This document shows, piece by piece, positions 14,857-22,708 of a DNA stretch of 63,979 bases. Numbering within the stretch: position 1 is the stretch's first letter; every line of letters begins with the position of its first letter. The notes under the pieces are model-generated. The model was not told where the DNA came from. It saw only the letters and a program-made list of their open reading frames with translations, and did not search any database. The stretch spans positions 1 to 63,979 of the forward strand of contig CAKTSK010000010.1 in assembly GCA_934597725.1 (NCBI GenBank), given 5' to 3'. This stretch comes from an uncultured Eubacteriales bacterium. GTDB taxonomy: Bacteria; Bacillota; Clostridia; Oscillospirales; Oscillospiraceae. The translations under genes and the position numbers were made by a program.

Positions 14857-16239
14857 ATGGAGAAGAATGGGACTGGGATTCTGGAACAATATACAGGTTC
14901 CCTGAGCCAGCACATTGAGCAGGAGTACCACATCGACAAACGGTACTTCCGGGACGACGTGAAGCTGGGCCTGCGCAACAGCGACGGCACCGGCGTGCCC
15001 ATCGGCGTGACGCGGGTTGGCTCGGTCCTGGGCTACATGATCGAGGACGGCGTGCGGGTGCCGGTGCCCGGCCAGCTGTACTACCGGGGCATCGAACTCA
15101 ACGAGATCGTCGAGGCCCACCGGCGGGCAGGGACCTTCGGCTATGAGGAAGTGGCGTATCTGCTGCTCATGGGCTACCTCCCCTCCCGGGAGGAGCTGAC
15201 CCGGTTCAACGAGATCATGAACCGGGCCCGGAAGCTGCCCAACGGCTTTACCGAGGACATGATCATGAAGAATCCCAGCCGGAGCATCATGAACAAGCTG
15301 GCCCGGAGCGTGCTGTCCCTGTACTCCTATGATGAGGACCCGGACAACACCTCCCTGGACAACATCCTCCTCCAGTCCATCAAGCTGGTGGGGGCCTTCC
15401 CCAGCATCGTCGCCAACGCCTATTCCGTCAAGCGGCACTATTTCCAGGGGGCGTCCCTGCACATCCACTTCCCGGTGGAGGGGCTGTCCACGGCGGAAAA
15501 CTTCCTGCGGATGATCCGGCCCAACACCCAGTACACCGAGGAAGAGGCTCACCTGCTGGACATGATGCTCATGGTCCACGCCGAGCACGGCGGCGGCAAC
15601 AACTCCACCTTCGTCTGCCGCGCCCTCTCCTCCAGCGGCACCGACACCTACAGCGCCATCGCCGGGGCCGTAGGCTCCCTGAAAGGCCCCCTCCACGGCG
15701 GTGCCAACGCCAAGGTCATGGAGATGTTCCGGTATGTGAAGGAGAACGTGAACCCCCGGGACGACGACTCCATCAAGGACTACCTGGCCAAGCTGCTGAA
15801 CAAGGAAGCCGGAGACCGGTCGGGCAAGATCTACGGCCTGGGCCACGCGGTGTACACCGTCTCCGACCCCCGGGCCGTGCTGCTGAAAAAGTACGCCCGC
15901 CACATGGCAGAGATCAAGGGCTACGACGAGGACTTCCGCCTGCTGGAAAAGATCGAGGGGTTCGGCATCCCCATGATCCAGGCCAAGACCGGCTCGGACA
16001 CACCCATGTGCGCCAACGTAGATATGTATTCCGGCCTGGTGTATACCATGCTGGACATCCCCGAGGACGTCTTTACGCCCCTCTTCGCCTCGGCAAGAAT
16101 CGCCGGCTGGTGCGCCAACCGGATCGAAGAGGTGGTCACCTGCCACCGGATCATGCGACCGGCCTATCGGGCCGTGGTCAAGCGGGTGCATTACGATCCC
16201 ATCGAGACCCGGACCCCCCACGCCATGATCAAGCTCTGA
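14857..16239 (+). CDS. gltA: Citrate synthase
   Basis: Condenses oxaloacetate and acetyl-CoA to citrate. 460 residues. Catalytic-region motifs are HAEHGGGNNSTF (His near 241-244), GPLHGGANAKV (near 280), YGLGHAVYTVSDPRA (His near 329) and an Asp region at GSDTPMCANVDMYSG. The N-terminal ~60 residues form the extra domain common in clostridial type citrate synthases. The ATG at 14857 follows AAAGGGG; an earlier in-frame ATG at 14824 lacks a good site. Divergent from acn-icd, completing the citrate to 2-oxoglutarate branch. Confidence 0.94.
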   Translation: MEKNGTGILEQYTGSLSQHIEQEYHIDKRYFRDDVKLGLRNSDGTGVPIGVTRVGSVLGYMIEDGVRVPVPGQLYYRGIELNEIVEAHRRAGTFGYEEVAYLLLMGYLPSREELTRFNEIMNRARKLPNGFTEDMIMKNPSRSIMNKLARSVLSLYSYDEDPDNTSLDNILLQSIKLVGAFPSIVANAYSVKRHYFQGASLHIHFPVEGLSTAENFLRMIRPNTQYTEEEAHLLDMMLMVHAEHGGGNNSTFVCRALSSSGTDTYSAIAGAVGSLKGPLHGGANAKVMEMFRYVKENVNPRDDDSIKDYLAKLLNKEAGDRSGKIYGLGHAVYTVSDPRAVLLKKYARHMAEIKGYDEDFRLLEKIEGFGIPMIQAKTGSDTPMCANVDMYSGLVYTMLDIPEDVFTPLFASARIAGWCANRIEEVVTCHRIMRPAYRAVVKRVHYDPIETRTPHAMIKL

Positions 16240-16263
16240 GTCCCCGGGCCAGAACGCCTTGTC

Positions 16264-16304
16264 ACACGGAGAAGCAGTCAGAAACGGCTGCTTCTCCGTG
16301 TTTT
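16264..16304 (+). terminator. Intrinsic terminator after citrate synthase
   Basis: CACGGAGAAGCAG (16265-16277) pairs with CTGCTTCTCCGTG (16288-16300), then TTTT. Confidence 0.9.
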
Positions 16305-16335
16305 CGGCAGAATCCGCCGGATGCGTGAGTGTGGA

Positions 16336-16364
16336 TTGACGGAATGCCGCGGGAATGCTATAAT
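16336..16364 (+). promoter_or_regulatory. Promoter for the methyltransferase/ECF gene group
   Basis: TTGACG (16336-16341), 17-base spacer ending TGC, TATAAT (16359-16364). The leader is about 100 bases and GC-rich. Confidence 0.8.
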
Positions 16365-16469
16365 TTTCTATCGGCCATGGGGCGGTGCGCCGCCCGCCGG
16401 CCCCGGGAAGGTCCCCTTCCCGACCGAAATCACCACCGCCCAACGGGCGCGAAAAAAGGGAGAATGGAC

Positions 16470-17339
16470 ATGTGGGCATCAACAGACTGGAAGGATTACG
16501 CCCTGCTCGACTGCGGCAGAGGCGAAAAACTGGAGCGCTGGGGCGCGTATACCCTGGTGCGGCCTGATCCCCAGGCCATCTGGAACACCCCCCGCCGGCA
16601 CCCCGGCTGGAAAAACTACCACGCCCGCTATGCCCGCTCCCGCACCGGCGGGGGCCAGTGGGTGAAGAAAGACCTGCCCCAGCGCTGGCAGGTGCAATAT
16701 CGCGACCTTACCTTTAATATCAAACCCATGAATTTCAAGCACACCGGGCTTTTCCCCGAGCAGGCGGCCAACTGGGACTTTGCCATGGACCAGATCCGCC
16801 GGGCCGGGCGGCCCATCTCGGTGCTGAATCTGTTTGCTTACACCGGCGCGGCCACCATTGCCTGCGCCGCCGCCGGGGCCTCCGTGTGCCATGTGGACGC
16901 GGCCCGGGGCATGGTCAGCTGGGCCAGAGAGAACGCCAAAAGCTCCGGCCTGGAGGACGCCCCCATCCGCTGGATCGTGGACGACTGCGCCAAGTTTGTG
17001 GAGCGGGAGATCCGCCGGGGCCGGCGGTACGACGCGGTGATCATGGACCCCCCCTCCTATGGCCGGGGCCCTTCGGGAGAGATCTGGAAACTGGAAGAAA
17101 ACCTCTATCCCTTTGTGGAGCTGGTGTCGGGCGTTCTGTCAGATCGTCCCCTCTTCTTCCTCATCAACTCCTATACCACCGGTCTGGCCCCTTCGGTGCT
17201 GACCTACCTGTTAGAAACCCTCCTGTCCAGCCGGTACGGCGGCAGCACCGTCAGCCAGGAGCTGGGGCTGCCCGTGGCCCAGTCGGGGCTGTTCCTGCCC
17301 TGCGGGGCCTCCGGACGCTGGACGGCAGAGGGGAAATGA
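16470..17339 (+). CDS. Class I SAM-dependent methyltransferase (RlmI/RlmK-like)
   Basis: 289 residues. The Rossmann methyltransferase core starts near residue 110 with VLNLFAYTGAATIACAAAGA, then CHVDAARGMVSWARENA and the motif IV IMDPPSYGRGPSGEIWKLEE. The DPPSYGRG form is shared with COG1092 23S rRNA methyltransferases, but the N-terminal PUA domain of RlmI is lacking, so the target is uncertain. ATG 16470 has AAGGGAG 7 bases upstream; ATG 16464 is only one base from it. It is followed after 10 bases by ecfA1, but the link is probably only transcriptional. Confidence 0.85.
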   Translation: MWASTDWKDYALLDCGRGEKLERWGAYTLVRPDPQAIWNTPRRHPGWKNYHARYARSRTGGGQWVKKDLPQRWQVQYRDLTFNIKPMNFKHTGLFPEQAANWDFAMDQIRRAGRPISVLNLFAYTGAATIACAAAGASVCHVDAARGMVSWARENAKSSGLEDAPIRWIVDDCAKFVEREIRRGRRYDAVIMDPPSYGRGPSGEIWKLEENLYPFVELVSGVLSDRPLFFLINSYTTGLAPSVLTYLLETLLSSRYGGSTVSQELGLPVAQSGLFLPCGASGRWTAEGK

Positions 17340-17349
17340 GGCGATCACT

Positions 17350-18192
17350 ATGAGCACGATCATCAAGGCAGAACATCTGACCTTTTGCTATCCCGACGAG
17401 CCCGCCGGCCACCCGCCGGTGCTGGACGACATCAACCTGGAGATCGAGGCCGGGTCCTTCGTGGCCATCCTGGGCCACAACGGCTCGGGAAAATCCACCC
17501 TGGCCAAGCACATCAACGCCCTGCTCACCCCCACCGAGGGCAAGCTCCTGGTGGAGGGGCTGGACACCGCCGACCCGGACAACCTGCTGGCCATCCGGGG
17601 CAAGGTGGGCATGGTCTTTCAGAACCCGGACAACCAGATCGTCGCCAGCGTGGTGGAGGAGGACGTGGCCTTCGGCCCGGAAAACCTGGGCATCCCCCCG
17701 GCGGAGATCCGCACCCGGGTGGACAAGGCCCTGAAGATGGTGGGCATGTACCACATGCGGGAGCACGCCCCCCATCTGCTCTCCGGCGGCCAGAAGCAGC
17801 GGGTGGCCATCGCCGGCGTCATCGCCATGATGCCCCGGTGCATCGTCCTGGACGAGGCCACCGCCATGCTGGACCCGGTGGGCCGGCGGGAGACCGTGGA
17901 CACCATCCGCGCCCTGAACGAGACCTACGGCATCACCGTGGTCCTCATCACCCATCACATGGACGAGGCCGCCCAGGCCCAGCGGCTGATCGTCATGTCC
18001 GGCGGCCACATCATCGACGACGGCCCGCCGGCAGAGGTCTTTCAGCATGTGGACACCCTCCGGGGCGCCGGGCTGGCGGTGCCGGAAACCGTGGCCCTGC
18101 TCTATGAACTGCGGAAAGAGGGCCTGCCCGTCCCGCTGGACGCCATCAGCGACGAAGCCTGCGCAGCGGTGCTGGCCGGCCTGCTGCAATGA
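17350..18192 (+). CDS. ecfA1: ECF transporter ATPase A1
   Basis: 280 residues. ATP-hydrolysing subunit of the energy-coupling factor module that serves several vitamin or metal S-components. Walker A GHNGSGKST, Q-loop FQNPDNQIV (a signature of EcfA), signature LSGGQKQR, Walker B CIVLDEATAMLDP, and the His switch ITHHMDEA. Forms a heterodimer with the next gene product. Ordered ecfA1-ecfA2-ecfT, the group II arrangement. No S-component is encoded here, so substrates are set by unlinked genes. Confidence 0.96.
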   Translation: MSTIIKAEHLTFCYPDEPAGHPPVLDDINLEIEAGSFVAILGHNGSGKSTLAKHINALLTPTEGKLLVEGLDTADPDNLLAIRGKVGMVFQNPDNQIVASVVEEDVAFGPENLGIPPAEIRTRVDKALKMVGMYHMREHAPHLLSGGQKQRVAIAGVIAMMPRCIVLDEATAMLDPVGRRETVDTIRALNETYGITVVLITHHMDEAAQAQRLIVMSGGHIIDDGPPAEVFQHVDTLRGAGLAVPETVALLYELRKEGLPVPLDAISDEACAAVLAGLLQ

Positions 18193-18217
18193 CCGCCCCA
18201 GGGAGGAGTAACAAGCG

Positions 18218-19084
18218 TTGGAACCGATCATCGAAATCAAAAACCTGACCCATATCTACAGCCCCAACACCCCCTTTGCCCACCGGGCACTGGACGATGT
18301 GTCTCTGACCATCTACCGGGGGGAGTACCTGGGGATCATCGGCCGCACCGGCTCGGGCAAGTCCACCCTCATCCAGCATCTGAACGGCCTCATCCGCCCC
18401 ACCCAGGGGCAGATCCTGTTCCAGGGCCAGGACATCTGGAGCAGCAAAGCCCTCACCCACAGCATCCGCTTTCAGGTGGGGCTGGTCTTTCAGTACCCGG
18501 AGTATCAGCTCTTTGAGGAGAGCGTCTACCAGGACATCGCCTTCGGCCCCCGCAACATGAAGCTGGACGAGGCCGAGGTGGACCGCCGGGTCCGCCGGGC
18601 CGCCGCCTTTGCCGGCCTGAAGGAAGAGGTCCTCTCCCGCTCCCCCTTCGAGCTTTCCGGCGGCCAGAAGCGCCGGGTGGCCATCGCCGGCGTCATCGCC
18701 ATGGAGCCCACGGTGCTGGTCCTGGACGAGCCCACTGCAGGGCTGGACCCCGCCGGCGCGGCCAGCATCCTGGCCAACATTGAATCCTATCGCCAGGCCA
18801 ACCAGGCCACCGTGGTCATCGTCAGCCACTCCATGGAGGACGTGGCCCGGCTCACCGACCGTCTGGTGGTGGTGAGCCAGGGAAAGCTGCCCTATGTGGG
18901 CACGCCCCGGCAGGTGTTCTCCCACGGAGAGGACCTGGAATCCATGGGACTGGGCGTCCCGGCCATGAACCGGGTCTTTGCCCGGGTGCGGTCCATGGGG
19001 ATCGACATTGACCCCGCCGTGTACACCGTAGAGCAAGCCAAGGCCGCGTTTCTCGCTGCCTACCGCAGCAAGGAGGGGAGATAA
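18218..19084 (+). CDS. ecfA2: ECF transporter ATPase A2
   Basis: 288 residues. Second ATPase of the ECF module: Walker A GRTGSGKST, Q-loop FQYPEYQLF, signature ELSGGQKRR, Walker B VLVLDEPTAGLDP, switch VSHSMEDVA. The start is TTG at 18218 with GGGAGGAG upstream. The stop directly abuts the ecfT ATG, so the genes are coupled. Confidence 0.96.
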   Translation: MEPIIEIKNLTHIYSPNTPFAHRALDDVSLTIYRGEYLGIIGRTGSGKSTLIQHLNGLIRPTQGQILFQGQDIWSSKALTHSIRFQVGLVFQYPEYQLFEESVYQDIAFGPRNMKLDEAEVDRRVRRAAAFAGLKEEVLSRSPFELSGGQKRRVAIAGVIAMEPTVLVLDEPTAGLDPAGAASILANIESYRQANQATVVIVSHSMEDVARLTDRLVVVSQGKLPYVGTPRQVFSHGEDLESMGLGVPAMNRVFARVRSMGIDIDPAVYTVEQAKAAFLAAYRSKEGR

Positions 19085-19891
19085 ATGGCGCTGAAAGACA
19101 TTACCCTGGGCCAGTATTTCCCCGGAAACTCCCTCATTCACCGCTTCGATCCCCGGGCAAAGATCCTGTTCACCGTCCTGTTCATCGCCACCATCTTCCT
19201 GTGCAAGGGGCTGGTCTCCTATGGGCTGACGCTGGCGGTCCTGCTGGTCCTGGTGGCCCTGTCCCGGGTCCAGCCCAGGGTCTTTCTCAAGGGCATGAAG
19301 CCGGTGATTTTTATTGTGGTCTGCACCGCCGTCCTCAACCTGTTCTATACCTCGGGGACGGTGCTGTGGCAGGCCGGGTTTCTGAAGATCACCGAGGAGG
19401 GCATCTGGAAGGCGTGCTACATGGTCCTGCGTATCCTGATGCTCATTGCCTGCACCCTGCTGCTGACCTATACCACCTCGCCCATCCTGCTCACCGACGG
19501 CCTGGAGCGGCTGCTGCGCCCGCTGAAAAAAGTGGGCTTCCCCGTCCATGAGCTGTCCATGATGATGAGCATTGCCCTGCGGTTCATCCCCACCCTCATC
19601 CAGGAGACCGATAAGATCATCTCCGCCCAGAAGGCCCGGGGCGCCGACTTCGACACCGGCAACCTGCTCCAGAAGGCCAAGGCGCTCATCCCCATCCTCA
19701 TCCCCCTCTTCATCTCCTCCTTCCGCCGGGCGGAGGAGCTGGCCGTGGCCATGGAGTGCCGCTGCTACCACGGGGACGAGGGCCGCACCAGCCTGCGCCA
19801 GCTGACCATGGCGGGCCGGGACTGGGGCCTGCTCCTCTTTAGCCTTGCCCTGTGCGGCGGCGTGATCACGCTGCGCTGCTTCGGGCTGTGA
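19085..19891 (+). CDS. ecfT: ECF transporter transmembrane subunit T
   Basis: 268 residues. Membrane scaffold that couples the two ATPases to S-components. About five TM helices at 25-45, 46-65, 70-90, 108-130 and 245-265. Two cytosolic coupling helices carry the Ala-Arg-Gly motifs (AQKARGADF near 180 and AMECRCYHG near 222; the second has Cys-Arg-Cys in place of Ala-Arg-Gly). Starts with DITLGQYFPGNSLIHRFDPR, the usual EcfT N-terminus. Confidence 0.95.
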   Translation: MALKDITLGQYFPGNSLIHRFDPRAKILFTVLFIATIFLCKGLVSYGLTLAVLLVLVALSRVQPRVFLKGMKPVIFIVVCTAVLNLFYTSGTVLWQAGFLKITEEGIWKACYMVLRILMLIACTLLLTYTTSPILLTDGLERLLRPLKKVGFPVHELSMMMSIALRFIPTLIQETDKIISAQKARGADFDTGNLLQKAKALIPILIPLFISSFRRAEELAVAMECRCYHGDEGRTSLRQLTMAGRDWGLLLFSLALCGGVITLRCFGL

Positions 19892-19914
19892 CCTTGCTGA
19901 CCCGGGAGGTTTCC

Positions 19915-20667
19915 ATGCGAAACATAGCTCTGACCCTGATGTACGACGGCACGGCCTACCACGGCTGGCAAGTCCAGAAGCGGGACGTGACCGTGGCCGA
20001 AACCCTGGAAAAAGCCCTTTCCCTGGTGGTGGGCCACCCGGTCAAGTGTACCGGGGCCGGCCGCACCGACGCCGGCGTCCACGCCGAGCGCTACATCGCC
20101 AACTTCCGCACCGCCTCCACCATCCCCTGCGACCGGCTGCCCCTGGCGGTGAACTCCCGCCTGCCGGGAGACATCGTGGTCACCCGGGCCACCGAAGTGC
20201 CCGAGGACTTCAACGCCATCGGCAGCTGCCTGCGCAAGGAGTATACCTACCGCATCTACAACTCCCGCATCCGCAACGCCTTTCTGGTCAACCGGGTGTG
20301 GTTCTACCCCAAAAAACTGGACGAGACCGTGATGCAGCAGGCCGCCGACCATTTCGTGGGGACCCACGACTTTGCCTGCGTGCGCTCGGTGGGGACGGAA
20401 ACCAAGACCACCGTGCGCACCATACACTACTTTACCATCACCCGCCAGGGCGATATGATCACCTGCCGGGTCTGTGCCGACGGCTTTCTGTACAACATGG
20501 CCCGGGCCTTGGTGGGGACGTGCGTGTATGCCTCGGAGGGAAAGCTCTCTCCCCAGGACATCCCCGCCCTGCTGGCCGGGCGGAACCGCACCGATGCCGG
20601 TCCCACCGCGCCGCCCCAGGGGCTGTACATGACAAACCTCTGGTATCCCGTCCCCGGGCTGCTCTGA
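19915..20667 (+). CDS. truA: tRNA pseudouridine(38-40) synthase
   Basis: 250 residues; typical TruA length. Converts U38-40 in the anticodon stem to pseudouridine. Motif GAGRTDAGVHA contains the catalytic Asp (near residue 52), and GFLYNMARALVGT matches the conserved C-terminal motif. ATG 19915 follows a GGGAGGT site. Placed last in the ecf operon, an order (ecfA1-ecfA2-ecfT-truA) widespread in Firmicutes. Confidence 0.96.
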   Translation: MRNIALTLMYDGTAYHGWQVQKRDVTVAETLEKALSLVVGHPVKCTGAGRTDAGVHAERYIANFRTASTIPCDRLPLAVNSRLPGDIVVTRATEVPEDFNAIGSCLRKEYTYRIYNSRIRNAFLVNRVWFYPKKLDETVMQQAADHFVGTHDFACVRSVGTETKTTVRTIHYFTITRQGDMITCRVCADGFLYNMARALVGTCVYASEGKLSPQDIPALLAGRNRTDAGPTAPPQGLYMTNLWYPVPGLL

Positions 20668-20690
20668 GCCCCACCACAGAGGAGATGCTT

Positions 20691-21965
20691 ATGAAGATAT
20701 CCAACAAGCTGCAGAAGCTCCAGACTTCTCTGACAAAGAAACACCGGGTCGTTCTGCTGGTCCTGGTGGCGGCAGCAGTCCTGGGGCTGCTCACCGCCAC
20801 CGTTTTCCGCAGCAACATCGCCAGTATGCTGCGCTGGATGACCTATTCCCAGGCCAACGACAACTTTGCCCACAACGCCCAGTCCAGCAGCCTCTTTCTG
20901 GGGATGGAGGACAACCTGCTCATCTGCACCCAGACCCAGATCCAGCTGGTCTCCCCCACCGGGGTGTCCCGGCTGAAGGAGTCGGTCTCCATGAAATCCC
21001 CCGCCCTCAATTCCTCGGGAAACTACGCCGTGGTCTATGACGTGGGCGGCCAGGAGCTGCGGCTGATCGGGCAGGACGCCGTCCTCCATTCCCTGACGCT
21101 GCCGGCCGAGGAGACCTTCCTCTGCGCCACCGTCAACGAAAAGGGCTGGGTGGCCGTGACCACCAAGATCAGCGGCTACAAGGGCGTGGTGACCGTGTAC
21201 AACCGGGATTTCTCCCCGGTGCTCACCATCCGCCTGTCCAGCCGGTATATTTCCGACGCCGTGGTCACCCCCGACTGCCGGGGCGTCTACCTCATCTCCC
21301 CCGGCCAGGCCGACGGGGCCTTTGAAAACACCCTGCTCTATTACACCTTCTCCTCCCGGGAGAAGCCCACCCGCACCATCTCTCTGGGGTCCAACGTGGT
21401 GCTGTCCATCCGCAGCGCCGGCCGGTGCTGGATCATGGGGGACCGGAGCTTGCTGATCCTGGACTCCAGCGGCGTGATCACCGGCAGCTATGACTATGAG
21501 GACCGGTACCTGAAACTGGGCACCTTGCAGGGCGATGGCTTTGCCACGCTCTTCCTCTCCCGGTCTTCCTCCGGCAGCACGGGGACCCTGGTGACCGTCG
21601 GCGCAGATGGAAAGCCCTATGGGCAGGTGGAGCTGGAAGGCCAGACCATGGCCTTGGCCGCCCAGGGACACGACGTGGCCCTGCTGACCACCGGCAAGAT
21701 CCTCACCGCCGACCGCAAGCTAGAGCACTATGCCACCTCCCCCAACCAGCAGGGCATCCGCAACCTGGCCGTGTATGAGGACGGCACCGTGGCCCTCATC
21801 AACAGCGCCGCCGTGAGCCTCTACTTCCCCTTCAACGGCGAGAAGGTCGAAGCCGAGAAAGAAGCACAAAAAGAGGCACAAAAAGAAGCGCAGAAGGACG
21901 CACAGAAAAAAGAAGCGCAAGAAGCGCAAAAAGAAGTTCAGAAAGAGGAGGACCCCGCCCCATGA
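20691..21965 (+). CDS. Membrane-anchored propeller-like protein (DUF5711-type) with KEAQ-repeat tail
   Basis: 424 residues. A basic N-terminus is followed by one TM helix (residues about 19-40), then an extracytoplasmic region of about 350 residues rich in beta strands with repeated short blocks (for example NYAVVYDVGGQELRLI and GYKGVVTVYNRDFSPVL) that suggest a beta-propeller. This looks like the DUF5711 family; function unknown. The tail (residues about 395-422) is a low-complexity run of EAQK/KEAQ units, possibly a charged helix. ATG 20691 has AGAGGAG upstream. Its stop overlaps the CvpA start by 4 bases, so the pair is coupled; a role in envelope or secretion is inference. Confidence 0.8.
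   Translation: MKISNKLQKLQTSLTKKHRVVLLVLVAAAVLGLLTATVFRSNIASMLRWMTYSQANDNFAHNAQSSSLFLGMEDNLLICTQTQIQLVSPTGVSRLKESVSMKSPALNSSGNYAVVYDVGGQELRLIGQDAVLHSLTLPAEETFLCATVNEKGWVAVTTKISGYKGVVTVYNRDFSPVLTIRLSSRYISDAVVTPDCRGVYLISPGQADGAFENTLLYYTFSSREKPTRTISLGSNVVLSIRSAGRCWIMGDRSLLILDSSGVITGSYDYEDRYLKLGTLQGDGFATLFLSRSSSGSTGTLVTVGADGKPYGQVELEGQTMALAAQGHDVALLTTGKILTADRKLEHYATSPNQQGIRNLAVYEDGTVALINSAAVSLYFPFNGEKVEAEKEAQKEAQKEAQKDAQKKEAQEAQKEVQKEEDPAP
21841..21956 (+). repeat. Degenerate 12-bp tandem repeat encoding KEAQ units
   Basis: Repeated AAAGAAGCACAA-like units give EAQKEAQKEAQKDAQ and further variants at the C-terminus. Copies differ at third positions, so it is not a recent perfect expansion. Confidence 0.8.
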
Positions 21966-22615
21966 CCCCTTCCCTCTCCCTGCTTCTGGATCTGGCCATT
22001 GTCGCCCTGCTGCTGTACTGGTTCCTCATGGGATACCGGCGGGGGCTGGTGGTCAGCCTGTGTTCCCTGCTGGCCGTGGTGGTCTCCTGGGCGGGCGGCT
22101 GGTATCTGTCCAACTACGCCTATCAGCCTCTGGCAGAGCGGCTGGAGCCCACCGTGGTGCAGCTGGTCTCCGAGCACATCGACGATATTTTCCCCGCCGG
22201 AGAAGCGGAACTTCCCCAGAGCGGCCAGACCAAGCTCCCCTCCCTCTTCTCCCAGGCCATGCAGGGCCAGCTGAATCAGCATTTGTCCTCGGCCAAAGAG
22301 GCGACCATCGCCCACCTGTCCGCCATGGCGGCACAGTTTCTGGCCAAGGCCATTCTGTTCCTGGTGGGCTTTCTGGGGGTGCAGGTGGTCTGGACGGTCC
22401 TCTACCGGGCCTTGAAGCTGGTCACCCGTCTGCCAGGGGTCCGCTTCCTGAACAAAGCCCTGGGGGCGGTGTTCGGCCTGATCAAGGGCATCCTGCTGCT
22501 GATGCTCCTCCGCTGGCTGCTGTGCGACCTGCTGGGCTGGATCCCCCCGGAGGTGGCCCAGGGGAGCTATCTGCTGGGTCTGCTGGCGGCGCTGCCCTGG
22601 CCGGCCATCCTCTGA
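21962..22615 (+). CDS. CvpA family membrane protein
   Basis: 217 residues. Four main hydrophobic helices: about 4-20, 25-48, 118-140 and 160-185, with a soluble loop (about 60-115). The pattern ALLLYWFLMGYRRGLVVSL and the later GAVFGLIKGILLLMLLRWLL match the CvpA/colicin V production family, which is linked to envelope homeostasis. The ATG overlaps the previous stop (ATGA). Confidence 0.85.
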   Translation: MTPSLSLLLDLAIVALLLYWFLMGYRRGLVVSLCSLLAVVVSWAGGWYLSNYAYQPLAERLEPTVVQLVSEHIDDIFPAGEAELPQSGQTKLPSLFSQAMQGQLNQHLSSAKEATIAHLSAMAAQFLAKAILFLVGFLGVQVVWTVLYRALKLVTRLPGVRFLNKALGAVFGLIKGILLLMLLRWLLCDLLGWIPPEVAQGSYLLGLLAALPWPAIL

Positions 22616-22642
22616 GGAGAATTTTTCGTCATTCATATCCAA

Positions 22643-22671
22643 TTCATAAACCCATGTTAGGATAGCATACT
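22643..22671 (+). promoter_or_regulatory. Promoter for clpE
   Basis: TTCATA (22643-22648), 17-base spacer, CATACT (22666-22671). No CtsR heptad repeat or CIRCE element is visible nearby. Confidence 0.55.
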
Positions 22672-22708
22672 ACTGAATTACAACACCCCACAAAGGAGTG
22701 AACTGCCT

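Noticed and set aside
20046..20690. Upstream extension of the propeller-like protein frame
   Set aside because: This part overlaps truA in another frame; the TM anchor and ribosome-binding site place the start at 20691.
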